From Chloroflexota bacterium (GTDB lineage Bacteria; Chloroflexota; Anaerolineae; 4572-78; J111), in assembly GCA_024277275.1 (NCBI GenBank), contig JAJRVO010000311.1:1-41414 (forward strand): 41,414 nt of DNA, given 5' to 3'. The notes under the pieces were generated by a model that was not told the DNA's origin, did not search any database, and saw nothing but the letters and a program-made list of their open reading frames with translations. The translations under genes were made by a program, and so were the position numbers. Below are positions 26,935 to 34,315 of this stretch, in pieces; positions within the stretch are counted from its first letter, which is position 1; each line of letters begins with the position of its first letter.

Positions 26935-27085
26935 CGTGGATAAAGTGGGTGAGATGATTTGGGAATTGTTTGGAGCGTTTTGGTCAGCCGGACGAAAGAC
27001 GATAGACGAACGATAAAAACCCTGTACTACCGTTTCATTCGTCCGCCGTCGTTCGTCATTCACCCTTTTTTACGGCTATATTGAA
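26935..27085 (+). repeat. Dispersed repeat family 1, copy 1
   Basis: This region resembles 33648-33812 along its length. Both contain GATAAAGT/GATATAATC, GAGATG, ATTGTTTGGAGCG, GGACGAA..GACGAACGA, a CGTTTCATTC segment, CCGCCGTCGTTCGTCATTC, a T-run, TACG(G/A)CTA and TTGAAT. The middle forms an imperfect hairpin between the GGACGAAAGACG side and GTCGTTCGTCATTC (27048-27061). Both copies have the same plus orientation. It carries no gene. Confidence 0.65.
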
Positions 27086-27137
27086 TTACCGAGTCCTGTC
27101 GGAGTTAATTGTTTGAGCAGATTGAAAGAGCCTGGCT

Positions 27138-27617
27138 CTAATCATCCACCTTTAAATTTACCACCGCGCCTTGTGTTGCCTGCACCAATTCTTTTGGGGT
27201 GATTGAAAAGACAGCGTTGGGAGTGCCTGCCGCTCCCCAAATGATGTCAAATTGTAGAAAATTCTCGTCAATGTAGGTGGGTAGTCTGGTTTTGTGACCA
27301 AACGGAGGAACACCGCCAATGGCAAAGCCGGTTGCTTCACGAGCTGTTTCGGCGTTACTGCGCTTAACCTTCTTTTTGCCGACGCCGCACAATGCGGCCA
27401 ATTTCTTCTCGTCTAGCCGGTTGACGCCGCTAACCAGGGCCATCGTCGGCTGCCCATTGACCACAAACAACAGCGATTTGATGATTTGAGCCACGGTACA
27501 ACCAATGGCCCTGGCTGCATCTTCGGCGGTGCGCGTGCCGGCGTCAAATTCTTTAATGGCAATGTCTAAACCCAATGCCTGGGCGGCATCGGCTACTTTT
27601 TGAGCGGTGGGGTGCAT
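27138..27617 (-). CDS. YbaK/EbsC family aminoacyl-tRNA deacylase
   Basis: The product is 159 aa, the normal length for single-domain YbaK/ProX proteins. These cytoplasmic enzymes hydrolyse mischarged Cys- or Ala-tRNA(Pro) and related errors. The conserved Lys47 (AQIIKSLLFV), the LVSGVNRLDEKKLA segment and the GFAIGGVPPFGH loop (97-108) are present, as are the ADDA-like AEDAARAIG helix and the final FSITPKELVQAT. Which mischarged tRNA it edits cannot be decided. It is the last gene of the minus-strand leu/cim run, separated from cimA by a heptamer array. Confidence 0.92.
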   Translation of the reverse strand: MHPTAQKVADAAQALGLDIAIKEFDAGTRTAEDAARAIGCTVAQIIKSLLFVVNGQPTMALVSGVNRLDEKKLAALCGVGKKKVKRSNAETAREATGFAIGGVPPFGHKTRLPTYIDENFLQFDIIWGAAGTPNAVFSITPKELVQATQGAVVNLKVDD

Positions 27618-27670
27618 AAGAGTGACCGGTAATCAGTGACTAGTAATCAGCGCCAGTAATCAGGTTATTC

Positions 27671-27754
27671 CTGACAACTGACAACTGACAACTGACAACT
27701 GACAACTGACTACTGACTACTGACTACTGACTACTGACTACTGACTACTGACTA
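27671..27754. repeat. Heptanucleotide tandem array between cimA and the YbaK-type gene
   Basis: Five perfect copies of CTGACAA (27671-27705) are followed by seven perfect copies of CTGACTA (27706-27754). The switch between the two variants occurs once, which suggests local unit duplication after a single base change. The array lies 54 bp 5' of the deacylase start and 8 bp 3' of the cimA stop. Confidence 0.95.
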
Positions 27755-27762
27755 CCAAAATC

Positions 27763-29334
27763 CTACCATTTATCGCCGTTTAACAAAGCATACTCCATAC
27801 TATCAACCAGAGCATGCCAACTGGCTTCGATGATGTTTGTATGGGCGCCCACGGTGGTCCAATTGTGGCCGGTCCCTTCTTCATAAAAATCAATCATTAC
27901 GCGGGTTTTGGCCGCGGTTCCAGAGTCGCTATCAAGGATGCGCACCTTGTAATCGGTCAGGTGAATATTTTTGAGTTGCGGAAAATCTTGGTACAGCGCC
28001 CCGCGTAGAGCCAGGTTTAGCGCGTTAACCGGGCCGTTCCCATCGGCTACAGTATGACGAGTCTCTTCGCCAACCGTTACCTTAACTGTGGCTTCGGTAA
28101 AAAGGCCCCGACCTTGCCGGTTTTCGGTGAGAACCATAAAATCAACCACTTCAAAAGGCGGTTTGTAATCCTCGTTTATCCGCCGCAGCATCATATCTAT
28201 CGAGGCTTCGGCCCCTTCAAAGGTATAGCCCTGGTTTTCCAAATCTTTAATTTGCTCCAACACCTGTTTGGCTTCGTCGCGGCTGGGGTCCAGGCCAAAC
28301 TCTTCGGCTTTGGCAAGAATATTGCCGCGCCCGGACAATTCCGAAACCACGGTTCGTTTCTCGTTGCCAACCAGAGTGGGGTCCATATGCTGGTAGCTTT
28401 CTTCTACCTTAAGCATAGCCGCCACGTGGATACCGCCTTTGTGCGCAAAGGCGCTAAAACCCACAAAAGGTTGGTGAGGGTTGGGGATTTTATTGGCTAA
28501 CTCATCCACATAGTGCGAAAGAGCGGTGAGGGTAGTCAATTGCTCATCGCTAACGCATTGATACCCCATTTTTAGCTGCAAATCAGAGACAACGGTGATC
28601 AGGTTGGCGTTGCCCACCCGCTCGCCGTAGCCATTAATGGTGCCTTGCACATGCGTAGCCCCGCCGCGAATCCCGGCCAGGCTATTGGCAACACCCAACT
28701 CGCAGTCATTATGGGCGTGGATGCCAATCTGAATGCCTTTAAATTCACGCATCACCCGTTTAACAATCTCCTCAACTTCCCACGGCGTCGAACCTCCGTT
28801 GGTGTCGCACAAAACCAGGCAATCAGTCCCGCCCTGAACAGCGGCCTTTAAGGTTAACAGCGTGTAATCCGGGTTGGTTTTGAAACCATCAAAAAAGTGT
28901 TCGGCATCGTAAATAACTTCTTTATCCCGATCTTTAAAGTACCGAACGCTTTCAGAAATCATATCCAGATTTTCTTCCTGGTTGGTTTCCAAAACGTGTT
29001 CAACATGCAAATCCCAGCTTTTGCCGACCAGGGTGACGACCGGAGTATTGGCTTTAACCAAAGCCTGAATGTTGCCGTCCGCCTCGCAGGTGGTATCTTT
29101 ATAGCGAGTACTGCCAAAAGCGGCGATTTTGGCGCGCTTTAAATTCAGCTCGTTTTGGCGGGCAAAAAACTCGGCGTCTTTAGGGTTAGAGCCGGGCCAG
29201 CCCCCTTCAATGTAGTGAGCGCCAAAATCATCCAATTTTTGGGCTACTTTTAATTTGTCGTTGCACGATAGCGAGAAGCCCTCGCCTTGAGTGCCGTCGC
29301 GTAACGTGGTGTCATACAAAAATATCTGTGTCAT
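27763..29334 (-). CDS. cimA: (R)-citramalate synthase
   Basis: The product is 523 aa from the ATG at 29334. This start is preferred over the TTG at 29349 because GGAGA lies about 9 nt upstream and MTQIFLYDTTLRDGTQGEG is the usual family N-terminus. It condenses pyruvate and acetyl-CoA to (R)-citramalate, the first step of the threonine-independent isoleucine route. Visible are the HMGL-like TIM barrel with R12/D13 and HAHNDCELGVANSL, the NGYGERVGNANL loop, a linker, and a C-terminal LeuA-type allosteric dimer domain from about residue 400 (FEVVDFMVLTENR..AHTNIIEASWHALVDS). The ASW..L end is typical of citramalate synthases as opposed to 2-isopropylmalate synthases. The gene lies downstream of leuC and leuD, whose products act on its product. 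Confidence 0.93.
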   Translation of the reverse strand: MTQIFLYDTTLRDGTQGEGFSLSCNDKLKVAQKLDDFGAHYIEGGWPGSNPKDAEFFARQNELNLKRAKIAAFGSTRYKDTTCEADGNIQALVKANTPVVTLVGKSWDLHVEHVLETNQEENLDMISESVRYFKDRDKEVIYDAEHFFDGFKTNPDYTLLTLKAAVQGGTDCLVLCDTNGGSTPWEVEEIVKRVMREFKGIQIGIHAHNDCELGVANSLAGIRGGATHVQGTINGYGERVGNANLITVVSDLQLKMGYQCVSDEQLTTLTALSHYVDELANKIPNPHQPFVGFSAFAHKGGIHVAAMLKVEESYQHMDPTLVGNEKRTVVSELSGRGNILAKAEEFGLDPSRDEAKQVLEQIKDLENQGYTFEGAEASIDMMLRRINEDYKPPFEVVDFMVLTENRQGRGLFTEATVKVTVGEETRHTVADGNGPVNALNLALRGALYQDFPQLKNIHLTDYKVRILDSDSGTAAKTRVMIDFYEEGTGHNWTTVGAHTNIIEASWHALVDSMEYALLNGDKW

Positions 29335-29390
29335 TTTGGGAATCTCCAATTCTTTGTTATTTTAGAAAGTCTTTGCTAACAGAGTTAGCG

Positions 29391-29579
29391 GGTTAAGTTG
29401 GGTGAGTTGGTTAAGTTGGGTGAGTTGGTTAAGTTGGGTGAGTTGGGTGAGTTAGGTGAGTTGGGTGAGTTGGGTGAGTTGGGTGAGTTGGGTGAGTTGG
29501 GTGAGTTGGGTGAGTTGGGTGAGTTGGGTGAGTTAGGTGAGTTAGGTGAGTTGGGTGAGTTGGGTGAGTTGGGTGAGTG
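29391..29579. repeat. Nonanucleotide tandem array (GAGTTGGGT unit) 5' of cimA
   Basis: About 21 copies of a 9-bp unit GAGTTGGGT are present with occasional variants (GAGTTAGGT, AAGTTGGGT, GAGTTGGTT). Variants cluster at the ends and the centre is homogeneous. The array begins about 47 bp upstream of the cimA Shine-Dalgarno. Since the unit is a multiple of three, it gives open frames of simple peptide repeats that are not genes. Confidence 0.95.
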
Positions 29580-29593
29580 AAAAGGTCAAAGCT

Positions 29594-29656
29594 CTTAAAC
29601 TCATTAAACTCATTAAACTCATTAAACTCATTAAACTCATTAAACTCATTAAACTC
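29594..29656. repeat. Second nonanucleotide array (ATTAAACTC unit)
   Basis: Seven copies of a 9-bp unit are present, the first being CTTAAACTC and the other six ATTAAACTC. The reverse complement GAGTTTAAT shares GAGTT and the last T with the unit of the neighbouring array. The two arrays may therefore be inverted derivatives of one ancestor. They are separated by only 14 bp. Confidence 0.93.
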
Positions 29657-29688
29657 CTACTTATTAACTTTTTTGGTTCCCAATACGA

Positions 29689-29720
29689 CGGGCGATAGCC
29701 AAATTTGTAGCCATCGCCCG
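29689..29720 (-). promoter_or_regulatory. Small GC-rich hairpin in the fbaB-cimA spacer
   Basis: CGGGCGAT (29689-29696) and ATCGCCCG (29713-29720) form a perfect 8-bp stem with a 16-nt loop. On the minus strand it is followed at once by TCGTATTGGG and a short A-run further on. It could contribute to ending fbaB transcription or structure the cimA leader. Confidence 0.35.
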
Positions 29721-29794
29721 ATTGACACCTCTGTCGATCTCGCTATTGTGTTGTGAATTTTTCATAAGCCTGAAAGACCTTGATAAAGTTGCAG

Positions 29795-29869
29795 GGTTGC
29801 AGGGTAGCAACTTACCGAACCTGCTACCCTGCAACCTTGATCGACAATTTTTTGTCGATGTAAAAGCCT
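29795..29869. repeat. Dispersed repeat family 2, copy 1 (double hairpin 3' of fbaB)
   Basis: A 15-bp perfect stem joins GGTTGCAGGGTAGCA (29795-29809) to TGCTACCCTGCAACC (29822-29836). It is followed by a second hairpin, TCGACAA/TTGTCGA (29841-29847 and 29852-29858). The segment 29826-29869 is identical, inverted, to 41168-41211 (44 bp). Being only 7 bp from the fbaB stop, this copy is well placed to act as a transcription terminator or 3'-end stabiliser. Confidence 0.8.
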
Positions 29870-29875
29870 AAGCCG

Positions 29876-30931
29876 CTAAGCTGCGGTTATATCCTTAGAG
29901 AGATAAACATCTTGAATGGAATTCAAAAGTTTTACGCCTTCGGACATGGGGCGCTGGAAGGCTTTGCGGCCGGAGATTAAACCTGTTCCGCCTCCGCGCT
30001 TGTTGACCACAGCCGTGTAGACTGCGTCGGCAAAGTCGCTGGCTCCGCCGGAAGCTCCGCCGGAGTTAATCAGACCGACGCGGCCCATATAGTTATTGGC
30101 CACTTGCCAGCGAACCAGGTCAATGGGATGGTCGGTAATGAGTCCCTCGTACATTTTTGGGTGAGTTTTGCCAAAGCCGATGGCTTTGAAGCCGCCATTT
30201 TTGGTGGGCTGCTTTTGCTTAATAATGTCAGCCTGTAGCGTGGCCCCAATGTGGTTGGCCTGGCCGGTGGTGTCGGCTGCGTCGTGATAATCAACGCCGT
30301 CCTTCTTAAAGGCAGAATTGCGCAGATAGCACCACAAAACGGTGACCATACCTAACTCATGAGCGTAGGAAAAGGCTTCGCTCACTTCCATAATCTGGCG
30401 GCTTGACTCCACGGAGCCAAAGTAGATGGTGGCCCCAACAGCCGTTGCGCCCATATCCCAGGCTTGTTTTACATTGCCAAACATCACTTGGTCGTATTTT
30501 TCAGGATAGGTCAGCAATTCATTGTGGTTGAACTTGACCAGGAAGGGGATTTTGTGAGCATATTTGCGGGCTATTGAACCAAGCACCCCAAACGTAGAAG
30601 CCACCGCGTTGCAGCCGCCTTCCATAGCCAGTTTTACAATGTTCTCAGGGTCAAAATATGCCGGGTTGGGCGCAAAAGAGGCCCCGCCGGTATGCTCAAT
30701 GCCCTGGTCAACCGGCAAAATGGACACATGCCCCGTACCGGCCAGCCGACCGTGATTGAACAGCCTTTGCATACTGCCCATAACCTGCGGATTGCGATCC
30801 GATTGCATCACCACCCGGTCAACAAAATCAGGGCCGGGCAAGTGTAGGGTTTCTTTGGGAATACCCTTACATTCATGGTTTAATAAACCTTCTGCTTTAT
30901 CGCCAAGTAGATCTAAAATTTCTTGTGACAT
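29876..30931 (-). CDS. fbaB: Class I fructose-bisphosphate aldolase, DhnA/FbaB type
   Basis: The product is 351 aa, very like the E. coli FbaB (350 aa) along its entire length. It splits fructose 1,6-bisphosphate into DHAP and glyceraldehyde 3-phosphate, or runs in reverse, using a Schiff-base lysine rather than a metal. Recognisable blocks are [32 protein letters not shown]-like [60 protein letters not shown] (Lys238 is the likely Schiff-base residue) and [11 protein letters not shown]. The ATG at 30931 is chosen over the ATG at 30940, because GAAAGG directly abuts the earlier ATG but lies about 9 nt from this one. It sits between leuD and cimA, on the same strand, an unusual place for a glycolytic gene. 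Confidence 0.95.
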   Translation of the reverse strand: MSQEILDLLGDKAEGLLNHECKGIPKETLHLPGPDFVDRVVMQSDRNPQVMGSMQRLFNHGRLAGTGHVSILPVDQGIEHTGGASFAPNPAYFDPENIVKLAMEGGCNAVASTFGVLGSIARKYAHKIPFLVKFNHNELLTYPEKYDQVMFGNVKQAWDMGATAVGATIYFGSVESSRQIMEVSEAFSYAHELGMVTVLWCYLRNSAFKKDGVDYHDAADTTGQANHIGATLQADIIKQKQPTKNGGFKAIGFGKTHPKMYEGLITDHPIDLVRWQVANNYMGRVGLINSGGASGGASDFADAVYTAVVNKRGGGTGLISGRKAFQRPMSEGVKLLNSIQDVYLSKDITAA

Positions 30932-31044
30932 AGTAATCATCCTTTCATTGATTTAGTGAGAGATTGGGTAACTTCGTTACCGAATTTAAAGTTTTGTTAA
31001 ATCTTATCACCTTTGAAAGTGATGGGCGTTATCTTTTGATAACT

Positions 31045-31656
31045 TTAAGTAGCCAGCGTGTTTACTCTGTCTGGATGGCCGGCCTCGTAGGCTTCTACCG
31101 CCGAAGCATGGCTTTGCAAATAGCCAAGCTGGTCAACGCCGTTCAGAATGCAGGTCTTGCTAAAGTTGTCGATGGGGAATTTAACTTTGCGGCCATCCGG
31201 TAACTGCACGGTTTGGTTTTCCAGGTCGATGGTAATTTGGGTGTCCGGCTCTTCTTCAACCAGGCTCATCAATTGAAGGTGGGTATCCTTGTCGACAATG
31301 ATAGGCAACAGGCCCAGCTTAAGCGAGTTGTTGCGAAAAATATCGGCAAAGCTGGTCGAAATAACGGCCTGAAAACCGTAGCCCATAATGGCCCAGGGGG
31401 CGTGTTCCCGGCTTGAGCCGCAGCCAAAGTTATCGCCTGCCACCAAGACCCCGGCTTTTTTCCCCTGTTGGGCGTTTAACACAAAATCTTCTTTGGGACT
31501 GCCGTCGGTATTGTAGCGCCAGTCAAAAAAGAGATTATCGCCCAGCCCATTTTTATCCGTTACCTTCAAAAAACGAGCCGGAATAATCTGGTCCGTATCG
31601 ATATTCTCAGTTGGAATTGCGACCATCGAGGCCGCCAGTGTGGTGAATTTTTCCAT
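31045..31656 (-). CDS. leuD: 3-isopropylmalate dehydratase small subunit
   Basis: The product is 203 aa, the usual size of LeuD. It forms the swivelling small subunit that joins LeuC to isomerise 2- and 3-isopropylmalate, and in the citramalate route converts citramalate to 3-methylmalate via citraconate. Landmarks are NIDTDQIIPARFLK, the GDNFGCGSSREHAPWAI active-site loop, and FADIFRNNSLKLGLLPI. The Shine-Dalgarno GAGGGAT (31674-31668) is about 11 nt before the ATG. A tandem heptamer array starts only 6 bp upstream of that site and fills the gap to leuC. Confidence 0.95.
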   Translation of the reverse strand: MEKFTTLAASMVAIPTENIDTDQIIPARFLKVTDKNGLGDNLFFDWRYNTDGSPKEDFVLNAQQGKKAGVLVAGDNFGCGSSREHAPWAIMGYGFQAVISTSFADIFRNNSLKLGLLPIIVDKDTHLQLMSLVEEEPDTQITIDLENQTVQLPDGRKVKFPIDNFSKTCILNGVDQLGYLQSHASAVEAYEAGHPDRVNTLAT

Positions 31657-31680
31657 TTTTTCGATTTATCCCTCGCGTAG

Positions 31681-32058
31681 TTGGTAAATGGCAAATGGTA
31701 AATGGCAAATGGTAAATGGTAAATGGCAAATGGTAAATGGTAAATGGTAAATGGTAAATGGTAAATGGTAAATGGTAAATGGTAAATGGTAAATGGTAAA
31801 TGGTAATTGGTAAATGGTAATTGGTAATTGGTAAATGGTAAATGGTAAATGGTAATTGGTAAATGGTAATTGGTAAATGGTAATTGGTAAATGGTAATTG
31901 GTAAATGGTAATTGGTAATTGGTAAATGGTAAATGGTAAATGGTAAATGGTAAATGGTAAATGGTAATTGGTAAATGGTAAATGGTAAATGGTAAACGGG
32001 TTGTTTGTTAATCACCAATTACTAATTACTAATTACTAATCACCAATTACGAATTACT
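31681..32058. repeat. Long heptanucleotide array filling the leuC-leuD spacer
   Basis: About 45 tandem copies of a 7-bp unit (GGTAAAT with variants GGCAAAT and GGTAATT) run from 31681 to about 32000. After a short break (ACGGGTTGTTTGTTAATC) follows a second array of ACTAATT/ACCAATT heptamers (about 32013-32058) that runs into the leuC stop codon. GGTAATT variants are clustered in the middle and alternate with GGTAAAT, the signature of block duplication. The whole 400-bp spacer holds nothing else. It separates two subunits of one enzyme that are normally adjacent or overlapping. Confidence 0.95.
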
Positions 32059-33472
32059 AAAGCATCGTCCTTACATCTGCAATTTTGCCCGTTATGGCCG
32101 TAGCCGTGGCTGTTAGGGGGCTGGCTAAAAAGGTGCGCCCTCCCTTGCCCTGGCGACCCTCGAAGTTGCGGTTGCTGGTGCTGACCGCGTATTGACCCGG
32201 CTGCAACTGGTCGCCATTCATGGCGATGCACATTGAACAACCTGCCTCGCGCCACTCGGCTCCGGCCTCTTTAAATATTTTGTCCAGCCCTTCGTCCTCG
32301 GCCTGGTTTTTAACCTGCTGGCTGCCCGGCACCACCATCACACGCAGGTTATCGGCCACTTTTTGGCCTTTGAGCAAACTGGCTGCCAGGCGTAAATCGC
32401 TGATGCGGGAGTTGGTGCAACTGCCAATAAAAACAACATCTACGTTGTGACCCAGCAGCGATTGACCGGGCTGCAAATCCATATAGTTTAGGGCCTTATC
32501 CAGCGTTTGCCGTTCGCTGACGTCTTTGACGCTCATGGGGTCGGGGATGACTCCGGTAATGCCCATACCCATACCGGGGTTGGTGCCGTAGGTAATCATC
32601 GGTTCCAGGCTGTTGGCATCGATGGTGATTTCTCGGTCAAAGGTCGCGCCCTCGTCGGTGGGCAGGGAGCGCCACTTTTCAACGGCGCTCTCCCAATCGG
32701 CTCCTTGCGGCGCGTGGGGGCGAGTGGCGATGTATTCAAAAGTTGTATCATCGGGGGCAATCATGCCCGCTCTGGCTCCGCCTTCAATGGACATATTGCA
32801 GACGGTCATCCGTTCTTCCATCGAAAGCCCCTGAATTGCGCTGCCCGTGTACTCAAGCACATAGCCCGTGCCGCCGCCAATTCCAATGCGAGAGATGAGG
32901 TTAAGGATAATATCTTTGGCCGACACGCCTTTGGGCAGAACGCCTTCGACCCGTACGGCGTAGGTTTTGGGCTTGACTTGCAGCAGGCATTGAGTTGCCA
33001 GCACATGCTCAACCTCGCTGGTGCCTATGCCGAAAGCCAGCGTGCCAAAGGCTCCGTGCGTGCTGGTGTGGCTGTCGCCGCAAACGATGGTCATGCCCGG
33101 TTGGGTTAGCCCCAACTCTGGCCCAATTACATGCACAATGCCCCGGTTGGGGCTATCCAGACCGTGCAACGGCACGCCAAAATCCCGGCAATTTTGCTCT
33201 AGCCGGTTAATTTGGTTGAGCACCATCATATCCGTAATGGGGATGTCCGGCGGGGTGGTGGGGATACCGTGGTCCATTGTGGCCACGGTTTTATCGGGCC
33301 GGCGCACTTTGAGTCCCTTTTCTCGCAGCCCGGTAAATGCTTGCGGCGATGTGACCTCGTGGATGAGGTGCAGGTCAATGTAAATCGCCGACGGGTTGCC
33401 CGGCTCCTCGACTACAATATGCTCATCCCAAATTTTTTCAAAGAGCGTTTTTGGCTGCCCGTTGTTTGACAT
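32057..33472 (-). CDS. leuC: 3-isopropylmalate dehydratase large subunit
   Basis: The product is 471 aa from the ATG at 33472, chosen over the TTG at 33508. TAGGA lies 8 nt upstream, and [20 protein letters not shown] is a typical LeuC start. It is an aconitase-family enzyme with a 4Fe-4S cluster. The cluster cysteines are Cys352 (FIGSCTNSR), Cys412 and Cys415 (AGCSMC). Other signatures are [53 protein letters not shown] and [12 protein letters not shown]. It works with LeuD in leucine synthesis and probably with CimA's product in isoleucine synthesis. It heads the minus-strand run leuC-leuD-fbaB-cimA-deacylase. Confidence 0.96.
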   Translation of the reverse strand: MSNNGQPKTLFEKIWDEHIVVEEPGNPSAIYIDLHLIHEVTSPQAFTGLREKGLKVRRPDKTVATMDHGIPTTPPDIPITDMMVLNQINRLEQNCRDFGVPLHGLDSPNRGIVHVIGPELGLTQPGMTIVCGDSHTSTHGAFGTLAFGIGTSEVEHVLATQCLLQVKPKTYAVRVEGVLPKGVSAKDIILNLISRIGIGGGTGYVLEYTGSAIQGLSMEERMTVCNMSIEGGARAGMIAPDDTTFEYIATRPHAPQGADWESAVEKWRSLPTDEGATFDREITIDANSLEPMITYGTNPGMGMGITGVIPDPMSVKDVSERQTLDKALNYMDLQPGQSLLGHNVDVVFIGSCTNSRISDLRLAASLLKGQKVADNLRVMVVPGSQQVKNQAEDEGLDKIFKEAGAEWREAGCSMCIAMNGDQLQPGQYAVSTSNRNFEGRQGKGGRTFLASPLTATATAITGKIADVRTML

Positions 33473-33944
33473 TTGTGTTCCTACCTTTGTTCTTCTGAAA
33501 TAATCCAAAGCTCTTGTTCATCGCTTTGGCGAATTAGTTTAGCACAATCTTTAAATCTAGCCAATGTTTTGTTTTGCAAAAGGACAGCGCCGGATTGGTG
33601 GGATTAACGGATTAGAAAGTACGCCGATTTTTGGCGCGTATGCGACTATGATATAATCGAATGAGATGGTTCGGTGATTGTTTGGAGCGATTTATTCGAT
33701 CGGACGAACGACGAACGACGAACGACAAAAACCCGGCGCTATCGTTTCATTCATTCATCCGCCGTCGTTCGTCATTCGTCCTTTTTTACGACTACGTTGA
33801 ATCGCCCAATCTTCTCCGAATCAATTCTATCATTCTGCTAAGAAAACGCCGTAGGCCGGGGGGCGCGGGGGGTAGTTCCCCCCGTTTTCTCCCCCCTTTG
33901 AACGATGCCGCGCATCGTGGCTCGCTGATAATTGAGGAGAGGAA
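33473..33944. other. Gene-free spacer between leuC and the small membrane-protein gene
   Basis: This divergent spacer contains the leuC leader, the dispersed repeat at 33648-33812 and a G-run/C-run hairpin (GGGGGG..TAGTTCCCCCC, about 33856-33892) like that at 6223-6238. No convincing leuC promoter was identified. Confidence 0.5.
33648..33812 (+). repeat. Dispersed repeat family 1, copy 2, with hairpin and extended -10 motif
   Basis: This copy resembles 26935-27085. GGACGAACGACGAACGAC (33702-33719) pairs with GTCGTTCGTCATTCGTCC (33764-33781), 17 of 18 positions, around a 44-nt loop. At its left edge is TGATATAAT (33649-33657), a good extended -10, so a short RNA or the leader of the small membrane-protein gene at 33945 could start here. 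The left half contains three in-phase GACGAAC heptamers. Whether it is a mobile element remnant or an RNA is not known. Confidence 0.6.
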
Positions 33945-34205
33945 ATGATATATTTTTTGCTTGGTTACGCGGTAATTGGGGTAGTGGTGGCGGTTATTAT
34001 TGCTGCCTACGATTACCGGCACAAAAAGCTAAATCCGGCGTCGGCCTTGCTGGGGGGGCTGTTTTGGCCTGTGGCAGGGCTGTTGGTATTGCTGTTTAGT
34101 AAGACTAACCTTGACGCCCTGTATGCCCGGAAAGCAAGGCGGCTGGAAGAAAAGCAAACTCAGCAGCGTTACCGGCAACAGCGACGTAAAGGATCGAAAA
34201 AATGA
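33945..34205 (+). CDS. Small two-TM membrane protein
   Basis: The product is 86 aa of unknown function. Two hydrophobic helices (about 3-22 and 34-52) are joined by a short basic loop (YDYRHKKLNP). The tail is strongly charged and Gln/Arg/Lys-rich (KARRLEEKQTQQRYRQQRRKGSKK) and probably cytoplasmic. The Shine-Dalgarno GAGGAGAGGAA directly before the ATG is strong and supports a real gene. It converges with the DUF58 gene, with a 16-bp palindrome between their stops. It resembles many small bacterial inner-membrane proteins of the 'phage holin-like/DUF' kind without a specific match. Confidence 0.75.
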   Translation: MIYFLLGYAVIGVVVAVIIAAYDYRHKKLNPASALLGGLFWPVAGLLVLLFSKTNLDALYARKARRLEEKQTQQRYRQQRRKGSKK

Positions 34206-34215
34206 AGGCAAATAA

Positions 34216-34311
34216 AGACCGCAGAGGTTTTTACAGTCTCTTGTTAGTAAAGCTGCTCTGGTCATTTAGCCAATCTGTTGGCAAAATCACCTTTGAAAAC
34301 CTCTGCGGTCT
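34216..34311. terminator. Palindrome between convergent genes (dispersed repeat family 3, copy 1)
   Basis: AGACCGCAGAGGTTTT (34216-34231) and AAAACCTCTGCGGTCT (34296-34311) are a perfect 16-bp inverted pair with a 64-nt loop. It exactly fills the gap between the stops at 34205 (plus) and 34316 (minus). GGTTTTT follows the left arm. A bidirectional terminator role fits the position. The same arms occur at 41292-41389 around an unrelated loop. Confidence 0.65.
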
Positions 34312-34315
34312 GGAG

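Larger units (their letters stand above)
26414..27137. other. Gene-free spacer between pilin-like and ybaK genes
   Basis: This 724-bp, mostly AT-rich stretch contains the pilin-like gene's leader and possible promoter and one copy of the hairpin repeat described at 26935-27085. No other gene-like frame, RNA gene or conserved structure was recognised. Confidence 0.5.

Noticed and set aside
29398-29580. 60-aa plus-strand frame of Gly-Glu-Leu repeats
   Set aside because: It results from the 9-bp array, which cannot contain stops in this frame; it is not a gene.
27671-29656. Tandem arrays considered as CRISPR
   Set aside because: The repeats are directly adjacent 7- or 9-bp units with no spacers and no cas genes nearby.
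31566-32018. 150-aa minus-strand frame with many YHLPFTI-like heptapeptides
   Set aside because: It is the translation of the heptamer DNA array joined to the start of leuD in another frame; no ribosome-binding site and no protein-like composition.
33792-34022. 76-aa minus-strand frame overlapping the small membrane-protein gene
   Set aside because: The plus-strand frame has a strong Shine-Dalgarno and two well-formed membrane helices; this one has neither.
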